Source of the DNA: Nonomuraea typhae | GTDB lineage: Bacteria; Actinomycetota; Actinomycetes; Streptosporangiales; Streptosporangiaceae | Length of the DNA: 64,000 bases | Reading direction: 5' to 3' | Assembly (NCBI RefSeq): GCF_009760925.1 | Contig: NZ_VRLV01000007.1 | Span: 124,001-188,000, forward strand | Shown here: positions 33,680 to 42,362 of the stretch, one piece after another | Layout: the number at the start of each line of letters is the position of its first letter | Numbering within the stretch: position 1 is the first letter of the stretch | Program-made: the position numbers and the translations under genes | Notes under the pieces: model-generated | Databases searched by the model: none | What the model was told of the DNA's origin: nothing | What the model saw: the letters and a program-made list of their open reading frames with translations, nothing else

Positions 33680-34203
33680 CCCGACTCATCCCCTTTCCGC
33701 CCGACCGGCTGGATCCGGCGGCCCGCGCGGTCTACGACACGATCACCTCGGGGCCGCGCGGCGCCTCGGTGACCTCCTCGGACGGGACGCTGATCGGCCC
33801 GTTCAACGCGATGCTGCTCAGCCCGCCGCTCGGCGACGCCCTTCAGGCGCTCGGCGCGGCCGTCCGCTACCACTCCCGGCTCACCGACCGCTGCCGCGAG
33901 CTGGCCACGCTGGTCGTGGCCAACTCGATGGACAGCGCCTTCGAACGGCGGGCCCACGAGGCGCTGGCCCGGCCGCTCGGCTTCACCGACGAGCAGCTCG
34001 ACGCGCTGCGCGCCGGTACGCCGCCCGACCTCGACGACGCGGGGGAGCGGGCCGTGTACCGGATCGTCCGCGCCCTGGTCACGAGGGGCGACCTGGACGA
34101 GGAGGAGTACGCGCTGCTGCCCGAGCAGGTGGTGTTCGAGCTGACCACGCTGGTCGGCTACTACCGCACCCTGGCCCTCCAGCTGCGGGTCTTCCGCGTC
34201 TAG
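33676..34203 (+). CDS. Carboxymuconolactone-decarboxylase-family protein
   Basis: A 175-aa CMD-fold protein: YHSRLTDRCRELATLVVANS at about residues 66-85 is the characteristic helix before the usual catalytic pair, but the CxxC is absent and only the C in DRCREL is present. It may have a decarboxylase-like or non-catalytic role. It is coupled to the GH13 gene by a GTGA overlap, though a link to sugar use is not obvious. Downstream, 34204-34364 holds no clear gene except a 27-aa minus-strand frame. Confidence 0.85.
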   Translation: MTRLIPFPPDRLDPAARAVYDTITSGPRGASVTSSDGTLIGPFNAMLLSPPLGDALQALGAAVRYHSRLTDRCRELATLVVANSMDSAFERRAHEALARPLGFTDEQLDALRAGTPPDLDDAGERAVYRIVRALVTRGDLDEEEYALLPEQVVFELTTLVGYYRTLALQLRVFRV

Positions 34204-34246
34204 ACGAACGCCGTCAGGCAAGGAGAGGGCGCGGGGGAGACCGGCT

Positions 34247-34330
34247 TCAGGGCCTCGTCCGCGGGAACCCGTCATGCACGTAACGGGAATCGGCGACGAC
34301 CACCTTCGCGCCCTTCGTCAGATCCGTCAC
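34247..34330 (-). CDS. Possible 27-aa peptide
   Basis: A GTG-initiated minus-strand frame, VTDLTKGAKVVVADSRYVHD and on to PRTRP, reads like natural protein sequence rather than a high-GC shadow. It could be a small gene or a relic. No ribosome binding site was found and I do not recognise the family. Confidence 0.2.
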   Translation of the reverse strand: MTDLTKGAKVVVADSRYVHDGFPRTRP

Positions 34331-34364
34331 TGCTACCGGGGGGCTCCCGCCGGTTGCACCCGGT

Positions 34365-35363
34365 TCACGCGGATTCCCGGATGATCAGATCGGTCGGCAG
34401 GATGATCGGCTCCCGAGGGCCGTTCTCGAACAACGACAACAGCAGCCGGACCATCGCCGCCGCCTGGTCGAAGACGGGATGCCGGACCGTGGTCAGCGGC
34501 GGCTCGGTGTACTTGGCCGCCTCGATGTCGTCGAAGCCCACCACCGCCACGTCGCCGGGAACCCGGCGGCCCGCCTGCCGCAGCGCCTGCAGCGCGCCGA
34601 CCGCCATCAGGTCGTTGGCCACGAAGACCGCGTCCAGCTCCGGGTCGTCGCGCAGCAACTGGCGCATCGCGGTCGCGCCCGACTCGCGGGTGAAGTCGCC
34701 CACCGCCACGATCGAGCGCCGATCCGACTCGCGCAACACGTTGCGGTAGCCGGTCAGCCGGTCCTGGCCGCCGATCATGTCCAGGGGGCCGGCGATCGTG
34801 GCGATCCGCCTGCGGCCGGTGTCCAGGAGGTACCGGACCGCCGATTCCGCGCCGCCCACGTTGTCGTTGTCGACGAACGGGATGTCGACGGGTACGGCCG
34901 GCCTGCCGTACGAGACGACGGGCACGCGCAGCCGGGAGACGGCGGCGGGCAGGGGGTCGGCGCCGTGCATGGAGATGAGCATGACCCCGTCGACGTGCCC
35001 GCCGGCGATGTAGCGCTCCACCCGCGCGTGGCTCTTGGGGGAGGAGGCCAGCATGAGCACGACCTGTTTGTCGGCCGCCTCGAGTTCGACGCTGGCCGTC
35101 CTGATCACTGTGGAGAACAACGGGTCGTCGGCGAAGACCCGGGACGGCGGCTCCGAGACGACCAGCGCGATCGAGTCGGTCCGCTGGGTGACGAGGCTGC
35201 GGGCGGCGCTGTTGGGCACGTACCCGAGTTCGTCGATGGCCCGCAACACCGCGTCGCGGATTCCCGGCGCCACGGTCGTCTGCCCGTTGACGACCCGGGA
35301 GGCGGTGGCACGTGACACTCCGGCCCGCGCCGCGACCGCCTCCAACGTCGGACGTTTTATCAC
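34365..35363 (-). CDS. LacI-family repressor of the beta-glucoside operon
   Basis: A 332-aa regulator. The HTH is at residues 4-30 (RPTLEAVAARAGVSRATASR, then VVNGQTTVAP) and the sugar-binding domain runs from SIALVVSEPP to PPLTTVRHPV. Being last in the importer/GH1 cluster, with three LacI-type palindromes upstream of that operon, it is the natural repressor, released by the imported glucoside. GTG 35363 starts 9 nt after the GH1 stop; TAGATT 6 nt before it suggests an additional leaderless promoter. In Streptomyces the equivalent protein is CebR, but identity with it is inference. Confidence 0.93.
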   Translation of the reverse strand: MIKRPTLEAVAARAGVSRATASRVVNGQTTVAPGIRDAVLRAIDELGYVPNSAARSLVTQRTDSIALVVSEPPSRVFADDPLFSTVIRTASVELEAADKQVVLMLASSPKSHARVERYIAGGHVDGVMLISMHGADPLPAAVSRLRVPVVSYGRPAVPVDIPFVDNDNVGGAESAVRYLLDTGRRRIATIAGPLDMIGGQDRLTGYRNVLRESDRRSIVAVGDFTRESGATAMRQLLRDDPELDAVFVANDLMAVGALQALRQAGRRVPGDVAVVGFDDIEAAKYTEPPLTTVRHPVFDQAAAMVRLLLSLFENGPREPIILPTDLIIRESA

Positions 35364-35369
35364 GCTAGG

Positions 35370-35375
35370 AATCTA
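35370..35375 (-). promoter_or_regulatory. Internal -10 box TAGATT before the LacI gene
   Basis: On the minus strand TAGATT overlaps the GH1 stop region and is followed by exactly 6 nt and the GTG at 35363, so the repressor can be made independently of the operon promoter. Confidence 0.45.
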
Positions 35376-36743
35376 CAGTCCGTTCCTGGCGATGACGTCG
35401 CGGTACCACAGAGCGCTGTCCTTGGGGGTTCGCGCCTGGGTGGCGTAGTCGACGTGCACGATGCCGAAGCGGCGCCGGTAGCCCTCGGCCCACTCGAAGT
35501 TGTCCAGCAGCGACCACACCAGGTATCCGCGCACGTCGGCGCCCTGCTTGATGGCCAGATCGACCGCGCGCAGGTGCCCGTCGAGATAGGCCAGCCGGTC
35601 GGCGTCGCGTACCCGGCCGCCCTCGAGCACGTCGTCGTAGGCGGCGCCGTTCTCCGTGACCATGAAACCGGCCTGCGGATAGTCGTGCGAGAGCCGTACC
35701 AGCAGCCTGGACAGGCCCGTGGGCACGACCGGCCAGCCCATCGCGGTGACCGGCGCGTCGGCGGCGGCGAAGCCCACGTCCTCCGAGCCGGGCCAGGCGG
35801 GGTCGGCGGGCGTGCCCGGCGCGGCCCGGACCACGCAGGGGTTGTAGTAGTTCACCCCGATCAGGTCGATCGGGGCGTTGATGATCGCCAGGTCGCCGTC
35901 GCGGATGTGCGCGGTGCCGCCGTTGCGCTCGGCCGCCGCCAGCACCTCCGCGGGGTACTCGCCGCGCAGCGCGGGGTCGAGGAACTGGCGGTTGAGGAGC
36001 GCGTCGATCGTCCGTACGGCTGCCGCGTCCTCCTCCGACAGGGCGGCGGCCGGGTCGTCGACCTGGGCGGGCGTCAGGACCGGGGCGGAGTTGACCACCA
36101 GCATGAGGCTCCGGGCGCCCTGCTCGCGCAGCCGCCGCGCGGCCAGGCCGTGGCCGAGCAGCAGGTGGTGGGCGGCGCGCATGGCGGCGGCGGCGTCCTT
36201 GCGGCCGGGGGCGTGGACGCCGTTGCCGTACCCGAGGAAGGCGGCGACCCAGGGCTCGTTGAGCGTGGCCCACTGCTCGACCCGGTCACCCAGCCTGGCG
36301 TGTACGGCTGCCGCGTAGTCGGCGAAGCGGTGGGCGGTGTCGCGTTCTGCCCAGCCGCCCCGGTCTTCGAGGGCTTGGGGGAGGTCCCAGTGATACAGCG
36401 TCACGTACGGCGAAATTTCGGCCTTTAGTAGCTCATCCAGGAGTCTGTCGTAAAAATCCAGACCCGCGGGGTTGATGGGGCCGCTGCCGTCCGGCTGGAT
36501 CCTCGGCCAGGCGATCGAGAAGCGGTAGGCGGCCAGGTTGAGCTCGCGCATCAGCTTCACGTCGTCGGCGTAGCGATGGTAATGGTCGCAGGCGACGGCG
36601 CCGGTGTCGCCGTTGTGGACCTTGCCGGCCGTACCCGAGAAGGTGTCCCAGATCGACGGGCCGCGCCCATCCTCCTTCGCCGCCCCCTCGATCTGGTAGG
36701 AGGCCGTGGCCGCGCCCCAGACGAAGTTTTCCGGGAAAGTCAT
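35373..36743 (-). CDS. Beta-glucosidase, glycoside hydrolase family 1
   Basis: Cytoplasmic GH1 enzyme of 456 aa, full family length, releasing glucose from beta-glucosides. The N-terminal signature is FVWGAATASYQIEGA, the acid/base is E163 in TLNEPW and the nucleophile is E364 in VTENGAAYDD. The QWATLNEP and WSLLDNFEW segments confirm the family. It is fourth in the operon after binding protein and permeases, overlapping the permease by 4 nt. Together they take up and hydrolyse a beta-linked disaccharide such as cellobiose, analogous to the ceb-bglC operon. Confidence 0.96.
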   Translation of the reverse strand: MTFPENFVWGAATASYQIEGAAKEDGRGPSIWDTFSGTAGKVHNGDTGAVACDHYHRYADDVKLMRELNLAAYRFSIAWPRIQPDGSGPINPAGLDFYDRLLDELLKAEISPYVTLYHWDLPQALEDRGGWAERDTAHRFADYAAAVHARLGDRVEQWATLNEPWVAAFLGYGNGVHAPGRKDAAAAMRAAHHLLLGHGLAARRLREQGARSLMLVVNSAPVLTPAQVDDPAAALSEEDAAAVRTIDALLNRQFLDPALRGEYPAEVLAAAERNGGTAHIRDGDLAIINAPIDLIGVNYYNPCVVRAAPGTPADPAWPGSEDVGFAAADAPVTAMGWPVVPTGLSRLLVRLSHDYPQAGFMVTENGAAYDDVLEGGRVRDADRLAYLDGHLRAVDLAIKQGADVRGYLVWSLLDNFEWAEGYRRRFGIVHVDYATQARTPKDSALWYRDVIARNGL

Positions 36744-37543
36744 CCCTTAACAGCTCCTTGCATGATTCCGCCGATGATCTGCTTGCCGAACACCGCGAAG
36801 ACCAGGACGAGCGGCAGCGTGCCGATCGCCGTCCCCGCCAGGCCCAGCACGTAGTCGTTGACATAGCCGCTGGCCAGCGTCGACAGCGCGACCTGCACCG
36901 TCGGGTTGTCGGGCGTGAGCACCACCAGCGGCCAGAAATAGTCGTTCCACGCCGACATGAACGTCAGCATCCCCAGCACCGCCATCGCCGGCCGCGCCAC
37001 GGGCAGCACCACGTGCCAGAACAGCCCCCACGTGCCGGCCCCGTCGACCCGCCCCGCCTCCAGCAGCTCGTTGGGCAGCGCCCGCTCCAGGAACTGGGTC
37101 ATGAAGAACACCCCGAACGCGTTGACCAGCGCCGGCACGACCAGCGCGTACATCGTGCCGGTCCACTCCAGCTTCACCATGAGCATGTAGAGCGGGATGA
37201 TCCCGAGCTGGGCCGGGACCATCATCGTGCCGACGGTGATCAGCAACATCGCGTTGCGGCCGCGGAAGCGCAGTTTCGCGAAGGCGAACCCGGCCAGCGT
37301 CGACAGGAACATCACCGCCACCGAGATCGCCCCGGCCACCAGCACCGAGTTCACCAGCGCCAGCGCGAACGGCACCGTGTCGAAGACCCGCTGGACGTTG
37401 GCGAAGAAGTTCCCGCCCGGCAGCAGCGGCGGCGGTACCTCGGCCAGCGCCGAGTTGTGCCGCGAGGCCACCACCACGCTGTAGTAGAGCGGGAAGGCGG
37501 AGAAGAAGGCCACCGCGATCAGCGTCAGATACCGCAACCTCAT
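36740..37543 (-). CDS. Sugar ABC transporter permease, MalG type
   Basis: A 267-aa permease with the EAA loop LLEAGRVDGAGTWGLFWHVV at about residues 161-180 and a C-terminal LVFAVFGKQIIGGIMQGAVKG-like end typical of sugar permeases. It overlaps neighbours on both sides by 4 nt. No ATPase gene is present, as in other MsiK-dependent actinomycete importers. Confidence 0.95.
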   Translation of the reverse strand: MRLRYLTLIAVAFFSAFPLYYSVVVASRHNSALAEVPPPLLPGGNFFANVQRVFDTVPFALALVNSVLVAGAISVAVMFLSTLAGFAFAKLRFRGRNAMLLITVGTMMVPAQLGIIPLYMLMVKLEWTGTMYALVVPALVNAFGVFFMTQFLERALPNELLEAGRVDGAGTWGLFWHVVLPVARPAMAVLGMLTFMSAWNDYFWPLVVLTPDNPTVQVALSTLASGYVNDYVLGLAGTAIGTLPLVLVFAVFGKQIIGGIMQGAVKG

Positions 37544-38466
37544 CGCAGCCCTCCCTTCATCCGGCGGGTGAGCAGGTAGTTCACCCCGGCCGCGAGGACC
37601 ACGAAGAGGAACATCACCCAGGAGGCCGCCGAGGCGTAGCCGAAGTCGAACTTGCTGAAGCCGTGCTCGTAGACGAACAGCGAGAGCGTCTGGAACTGCC
37701 GATCCGGCCCGCCGGTCACCAGCGAGCCGCCGAACAACAGCGGCTCGGCCAGGATCTGCATCGCGCCGATCGTCGAGACGATCACCACGAAGACGATCGT
37801 CGGCCGGATCATCGGCACCGTGATCTTCCGCAGCTGCGTGAAGCTGGACGCGCCGTCGATCGTGGCCGCCTCATACAGGTCCCTGGGTACGGCCTGCATC
37901 GCCGCCAGGAAGATGAGCGCGTTGTAGCCGGTCCAGCGCCACATGATCATGACCGAGATGGCGACGTGCGAGCTGGCCGTACCCGCCGCCCAGTCGATCG
38001 CGCCGACCCCGAACCCGCCCAGCACCCAGTTGATCAGCCCGAAGTCCCGGCCGAACAGCTGACTGAAGATCACCACCACCGCCACCACGCTGGTCACGTT
38101 CGGCAGCAGCAGGCTGACCCGGAAGAACGTCTGCAGCCGCAGCGGCCGGTTCAGCAGGTGCGCCAGCCAGATGGCCAGCAGCAACTGCGGCACCGTCGAG
38201 ATGATCCCGATGGACAGCGTGTTGAAGGTGGCGTTCCAGAAGTACGGGTCGCCGAGCAGCGTCCCGAAGTTCCCGAGCCCGATGAACGTGTGCTCGTCGG
38301 ACAACAGCGTCCACTCGTGCAGCGACACCCACGCGGTGTAGATCAGCGGGAACAACCCGAAGGCGCAGAATAGCAGGAAGAACGGCGCGACATAGGCGTA
38401 GGGCGACACCTTCGCGCCGGCCGCGTACCTGCGCCTTCGGAGCAGCGTCAAGGGGATGGCGCTCAT
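37540..38466 (-). CDS. Sugar ABC transporter permease, MalF type
   Basis: A 308-aa permease with an Arg-rich cytoplasmic start (LLRRRRYAAGAK), six helices and the EAA loop LYEAATIDGASSFTQLRKIT at about 211-230. ATG 38466 overlaps the binding-protein stop by 4 nt and is preferred to a longer form beginning 12 codons upstream. Confidence 0.95.
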   Translation of the reverse strand: MSAIPLTLLRRRRYAAGAKVSPYAYVAPFFLLFCAFGLFPLIYTAWVSLHEWTLLSDEHTFIGLGNFGTLLGDPYFWNATFNTLSIGIISTVPQLLLAIWLAHLLNRPLRLQTFFRVSLLLPNVTSVVAVVVIFSQLFGRDFGLINWVLGGFGVGAIDWAAGTASSHVAISVMIMWRWTGYNALIFLAAMQAVPRDLYEAATIDGASSFTQLRKITVPMIRPTIVFVVIVSTIGAMQILAEPLLFGGSLVTGGPDRQFQTLSLFVYEHGFSKFDFGYASAASWVMFLFVVLAAGVNYLLTRRMKGGLR

Positions 38467-39749
38467 TTGATCGTCGCGACGTCCTGGAGCACCTGGGCCC
38501 ACGCCTCGTCCGGAGTCTGCTTGCCCTGCTCGACCCGGCCCAGCCCGTTGCCGATCGCCGTGCGCACGTCGGCCTCCTTCGGCCCGAGGTGCTGGGGCTT
38601 GAGCGCCTTGGCGGCGTCGGAGTAGATCTTGCCGATCGGCGCGTCACCGAAGAACGGCTTGGTGAACGACTGGATCGACGGATCGTCATAGAGCGCCGGA
38701 ATCGACGGGAACGTGCCCTCCTCCTTGAACACCTTCGCCTGACTCTCCTTGGACGTCAGGAAGTCGATCAGCTCCGCCGCCTCCTTGGGGTGCTTGCCCT
38801 GCTTGGGCAGCATGAGGTGGGACCCGCCGCTGTTCCCCGACCCACCGGGCACCGCCGCGATGTCCCACTTGCCGGAGGCGTTCTTGGCCTGCTCCTGAAT
38901 GAAGCCCGTCATCCACGCCGGGCAGATGATCGTGGCGAACGACCCCTTGGCGAACCCGGTGTTCCACGGCGGCGTGAACGCGGCCAGCTTCGCCGACAGC
39001 TCGTTCTGGGAGATCTGATTGGCCAGATCCCAGGCTTTCTTCACGGCCGGGTTGGACCCCACGATGATCGCGTCCTGGGCGTCGTACAGCCCGACCGGAG
39101 CCTGGTTGACCATCGCCCGGAAAATCTCACCCGGCGCATCCACGAACTTGGCCCCCGGCACCTTCGCCGCGGCAAACTTCTTGCCCGTCTCGATGTAGCT
39201 CTCCCAGGTGGGCCAGAGCCCCGCCACCTCGGTCCGGTCAGTGGGCAGCCCGGCCTTCTCGAACAGGTCCTTGCGGTAGCACATGGCCAGCCCGCCCACG
39301 TCCGTGCCGAGCCCGAGCACCTGCTGCCCGCCCTTGCTGAGCCCCTGCTGCCACTTCCAGTCGAGGTAGTCGCCCTGCCGCTTGTCCAGCCCGAACTGCT
39401 TGAGATCGTGGAACTTGCCGGGCAGCGCGGTGAACGTACTGACATACCCCACCTCCACGGCCTCGATGTCCGCCGCCCCCGCGTTGGTCGCCAGCCGCTT
39501 GACCAGGTTGTTGTGGTGGTCGTTGAACTGCGTGACCTGCTCGACGATCTCGACGTTGGGGTGGGTCTTCTTGTACTCCTCGTAGAGCGGCTTGAAGCCG
39601 AAGTCGCCGAAGAGGCCGATGGTGAGCTTGACCTTCTCGGCAGGCTGAGCGGACGCGGCACCCCCGCCGCCGGTCGCGCCTCCGCCTCCGCAGGCGGTGG
39701 CAAGGGCAAGGACGAGTGGTACGGCGAGCAGTCGCACACGAGGGGTCAT
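38463..39749 (-). CDS. Sugar ABC transporter substrate-binding lipoprotein
   Basis: A 428-aa carbohydrate-binding lipoprotein, first gene of the beta-glucoside operon. Signal peptide with lipobox ALATACG (Cys at about 20) and a Gly-rich linker, then the SBP_bac_1 fold (KVKLTIGLFGDFGFKPLYEE). GGAGGG lies just before the ATG. Its promoter and a perfect LacI palindrome lie 30-80 nt upstream, so the whole operon is controlled here. Confidence 0.94.
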   Translation of the reverse strand: MTPRVRLLAVPLVLALATACGGGGATGGGGAASAQPAEKVKLTIGLFGDFGFKPLYEEYKKTHPNVEIVEQVTQFNDHHNNLVKRLATNAGAADIEAVEVGYVSTFTALPGKFHDLKQFGLDKRQGDYLDWKWQQGLSKGGQQVLGLGTDVGGLAMCYRKDLFEKAGLPTDRTEVAGLWPTWESYIETGKKFAAAKVPGAKFVDAPGEIFRAMVNQAPVGLYDAQDAIIVGSNPAVKKAWDLANQISQNELSAKLAAFTPPWNTGFAKGSFATIICPAWMTGFIQEQAKNASGKWDIAAVPGGSGNSGGSHLMLPKQGKHPKEAAELIDFLTSKESQAKVFKEEGTFPSIPALYDDPSIQSFTKPFFGDAPIGKIYSDAAKALKPQHLGPKEADVRTAIGNGLGRVEQGKQTPDEAWAQVLQDVATIK

Positions 39750-39781
39750 GGGAAACCCTCCAAGCTTTCCTGGGAACTAGG

Positions 39782-39799
39782 TGAGAGAGCGCTCTCTCA
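39782..39799 (-). promoter_or_regulatory. LacI-type operator 1 (perfect 18-bp palindrome)
   Basis: TGAGAGAGCGCTCTCTCA is fully symmetric and covers the predicted transcription start of the beta-glucoside operon. It has the CG-centred GAGCGCTC core typical of CebR-like operators. Confidence 0.88.
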
Positions 39800-39801
39800 G
39801 A

Positions 39802-39831
39802 GTTATCCCGCCGCTCACCGCAGCTCGTCAA
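39802..39831 (-). promoter_or_regulatory. Promoter of the beta-glucoside operon
   Basis: Minus strand: TTGACG (39831-39826), 18-nt spacer, GATAAC (39807-39802). Predicted start near 39795 falls inside operator 1, which explains repression. Confidence 0.65.
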
Positions 39832-39858
39832 CGGAACTTAGATAACGATCTGACGCTG

Positions 39859-39878
39859 ATGAGAGAACGCTCTCTCAT
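39859..39878. promoter_or_regulatory. LacI-type operator 2
   Basis: ATGAGAGAACGCTCTCTCAT, one mismatched pair in 20 bp, centred 78 bp from operator 1 and upstream of the -35 box. Confidence 0.8.
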
Positions 39879-39924
39879 GTCTCTCAAGGCGTTCCCGCAG
39901 GTGAAGCCCGGGGTGTCCGCCCTT

Positions 39925-39938
39925 TGGGAGCGCTCTCA
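39925..39938. promoter_or_regulatory. LacI-type operator 3
   Basis: TGGGAGCGCTCTCA, one mismatched pair, centred 63 bp from operator 2. It is the closest of the three to the TGGGAGCGCTCCCA CebR box recalled from Streptomyces. Confidence 0.65.
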
Positions 39939-40015
39939 CAGCCCAAACCCGTGAGCGGTCCGGCACAGCCCCAGAAGACCGGACCCACGCCAACCAACTG
40001 CCCCCGGAAACCTTC

Positions 40016-40090
40016 ACCGCCCGGAGCCCCACCGCCCGAAGCCCCACCGCCCGAAGCCCCACCGCCCGAAGCCCCACCGCCCGAAGCCCC
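40016..40090. repeat. Five tandem 15-bp repeats (ACCGCCCGAAGCCCC)
   Basis: Five near-identical 15-bp units head to tail, followed (to about 40140) by two or three 17-18-bp units of the type GGCACCGACCACCCGGA. All frames stay open through the array, producing only low-complexity Pro/Gly-rich translations; I do not call a gene. Confidence 0.85.
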
Positions 40091-40320
40091 ACCGCCCGGA
40101 GGCACCGACCACCCGGAGGCACCGACCACCCGGGAGGCCCCGATCACCCGGCAGCCCCCACCCCACCTGGGAGCCCCCACCACCTGGGAGGCCCCGACCG
40201 CTGGGAGCCCCCACCACCTGGCGGCTCTGTCACCTCGGCCCGGGCTCCATCACCCCGGTCCAGGGGCCGTCACCCAACCGCCTATCGCCGGGGGCCGGAC
40301 TCCACTCCCACCCGGATGGC

Positions 40321-40506
40321 CACCATCCTCCGGACCTGGCCTCCGCCCCCTGGGCCGATCACCTTCCCTCGGCCGACCTGGTCGCCGAGGCGGGCTACCG
40401 CGGCACCTCCCCGGGCCGGGGCTGGTGGAGCGGCGCGGCGGCCGGCAACCTGGTGCCCGGCCAGCCGGCCCGGGGCAGCTTCCCCCTCCGGCTCACCTCG
40501 TCCCCG
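40321..40506 (+). other. Coding-like stretch of unknown origin before the repeat array
   Basis: In the plus frame starting at 40321 the bases translate to ordinary-looking sequence, for example SADLVAEAGYRGTSPGRGWW and SGAAAGNLVPGQPARGSFPL, with G/C-rich third positions, then run into the PTPDP/PIPGP repeat. There is no convincing start, and upstream and downstream of it the frame dissolves into Pro-rich low-complexity sequence. It may be a relic of a gene partly overwritten by repeat expansion. The rest of 39750-41036 holds the operators, promoter and repeats listed separately and no other gene that I can support. Confidence 0.3.
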
Positions 40507-40806
40507 CCCACACCCGATCCGCCCATACCCGGACCGCCCACACCCGATCCGCCCATACCCGGACCGCCCACACCCGATCCGCCCATACCCGGACCGCCCA
40601 CACCCGATCCGCCCACACCCGGACCGCCCACACCCGATCCGCCCACACCCGGACCGCCCACACCCGATCCGCCCACACCCGGACCGCCCACACCCGGACC
40701 GCCCACACCCGGACCGCCCACACCCGGACCGCCCACACCCGGACCGCCCACACCCGGACCGCCCACACCCGATCCGGTCACACTCGATCCGCCCACACCC
40801 GATCCG
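40507..40806. repeat. Twenty tandem 15-bp repeats (CCCAYACCCGRWCCG)
   Basis: 300 bp of head-to-tail 15-bp units. In the first third two unit types alternate (CCCACACCCGATCCG and CCCATACCCGGACCG, a 30-bp higher-order period); later they homogenise to CCCACACCCGGACCG, and the end is degenerate (GTCACACTCGATCCG). The 15-bp period leaves several frames open on both strands (PTPDP and HTRSA on plus, GVGGS/GMGGP on minus). Confidence 0.95.
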
Positions 40807-41036
40807 GTCTACGACCGACTCGGCCGAGGCAGATCTTCTCCCCGGGCTCACCTCGTCCCTCAGCCGCCCGTCCCCGGCCACCCGTCCCAGCCACCCCAGT
40901 TCCCGCCCCAGGCCCGGTTCGGCCGGACCTGGGGTTGGCGGTCTTCCCGCGTGCCCGGGTTGAGGTGCTCTTCTCGCGCCTCCCCACCCTGGGCGGTCTC
41001 CCGTGGGGAAGCCCGGGGCGGCGGACTGTGTGGGGT

Positions 41037-42362
41037 TCAGGGGTGGGTTTGGGCGGGCTCGGGGGAGTCGGTGTGGTCGAGGGGGTGGGCTAGTTCGTCG
41101 GCGGGCATGCGGGCCAGGACGATGGCCAGGATGGCGATGGGCAGAGGGATGATGCCGGCGATGATGAAGGTCGGGGCCAGGCCGATCAGTTCGCTCACCG
41201 GGCCGGCCAGGGCCATCGACAGGGGCATGAAGACCAACGAGACGAAGAAGTCGAGGCTGGAGACGCGGCCCAGCAGCTCCGGGGGGACTCGGCGTTGCAG
41301 GAGGGTGCCCCAGATGACCATCGGGGCGCTGAACAGGGCGCCGGTGAGGAAGGCTGCTCCGACGATGAGCCAGATGTTGCCGGCCACGCCGATGAAGATG
41401 AACGGCAGGCAGGCCACGCCCCACATGAGGTTCATGGCCGTGAGGTAGCGGCGGGGGAGCTTGCGGGAGGCCATGAAGAGAGAGGCCACGGCGCCGCTGA
41501 TGCCGAAGGCGGTCATGACCATCGCGTGTTCCTCGGGGCCGCCGCCGGTGCCGTCCTTGACCGCGAACGGGATCAGGACCTCCATGGGGCCCATGATCAC
41601 CAGGATCATCAGGGAGGCGAACAGGAGCGTGGCCAGCAGCCAAGGGGTTCGCAGCATGTAGACGAAGCCGTCGCGCAGGTCGATGGCCATGGACTTGACC
41701 GGGTGGCGGGGTTCCTCCGCCGACTGGTCGCGGCGCAGTGGCACGGGGCGCATGAAGACCAGGAAGGCCATGGCCACCAGCTGGGTTCCGGCGCCTACGG
41801 CGAGGGCCGCGCCGGGGCCCTGCGCGGAGACGAGGAAGCTGGCGATGGCGGGACCGGCGGCCTGCATGACGACCGGGCGGAGCACGCCCTCCACGCCGTT
41901 GGCGGCCAGGAGGTGGTCGGCGGGCACGATCGACGGGAGCATCGCGGAATAGGCCGGGTAGTAGAAGCCGCTGCCCACGCCGCGCACGAACGCCACCACC
42001 GCGAGGTGCCACAGCTCGATCACGCCGGTCAGGGACAGGGCGGCGATGGCCGTGGCGGTGACGGTCAGGGTCAGCTCGGTGATCATCAGGACGCGCCGCT
42101 GGGAGACGCGGTCGGCGATCACCCCGCCGAGCAGGACCGTGGCCAGCATGCCCGCCGCGGAGGCGGTCGCCACGACGGACAACTCGCCCGCCTGGCCTTT
42201 GAGGGCGATCACCTGCCACACCATGGCCATCAGCCACAGGCCCTCGCCCAGCACGGACGCGGTCAGGGAGCCGGCGAGCAGACGGTACTGGCCGTGCTGG
42301 AACGGGCGCAGCGGGCCGCGCAGCCAGCGCGCGCCCTGTTCGTTGACGGTCGGTTCGGACAT
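41037..42362 (-). CDS. MFS transporter (drug-efflux or enterobactin-exporter-like)
   Basis: Major facilitator protein of 441 aa with about twelve helices. Helix 1 follows FQHGQYRLLAGSL, the motif A loop between helices 2 and 3 reads GGVIADRVSQRRVLM (about 70-84), and the MFS_3-like pattern with a long central loop is recognisable. ATG 42362 has GAGGAG upstream; the frame runs further but the N-terminal extension is not family-like. CCTAGG-centred near-symmetry at about 42404-42415 could be a regulator site. Substrate unknown. Confidence 0.92.
   Translation of the reverse strand: MSEPTVNEQGARWLRGPLRPFQHGQYRLLAGSLTASVLGEGLWLMAMVWQVIALKGQAGELSVVATASAAGMLATVLLGGVIADRVSQRRVLMITELTLTVTATAIAALSLTGVIELWHLAVVAFVRGVGSGFYYPAYSAMLPSIVPADHLLAANGVEGVLRPVVMQAAGPAIASFLVSAQGPGAALAVGAGTQLVAMAFLVFMRPVPLRRDQSAEEPRHPVKSMAIDLRDGFVYMLRTPWLLATLLFASLMILVIMGPMEVLIPFAVKDGTGGGPEEHAMVMTAFGISGAVASLFMASRKLPRRYLTAMNLMWGVACLPFIFIGVAGNIWLIVGAAFLTGALFSAPMVIWGTLLQRRVPPELLGRVSSLDFFVSLVFMPLSMALAGPVSELIGLAPTFIIAGIIPLPIAILAIVLARMPADELAHPLDHTDSPEPAQTHP

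Noticed and set aside
40507..40806. CRISPR array
   Set aside because: Units are contiguous 15-bp repeats without unique spacers, and no cas gene is present.
39924..41093. A 389-codon plus-strand Pro/His/Thr-rich frame over the repeats
   Set aside because: The 15-bp period keeps every frame open; no start signal, no domain and no consistent coding statistics outside the short stretch noted at 40321.
40282..42237. A 651-codon minus-strand frame crossing the MFS gene and the 15-bp repeats
   Set aside because: It is a different frame of the MFS gene joined to repeat translation (GCGRSGCGR units); the MFS frame at 41037-42362 has the real protein signatures.
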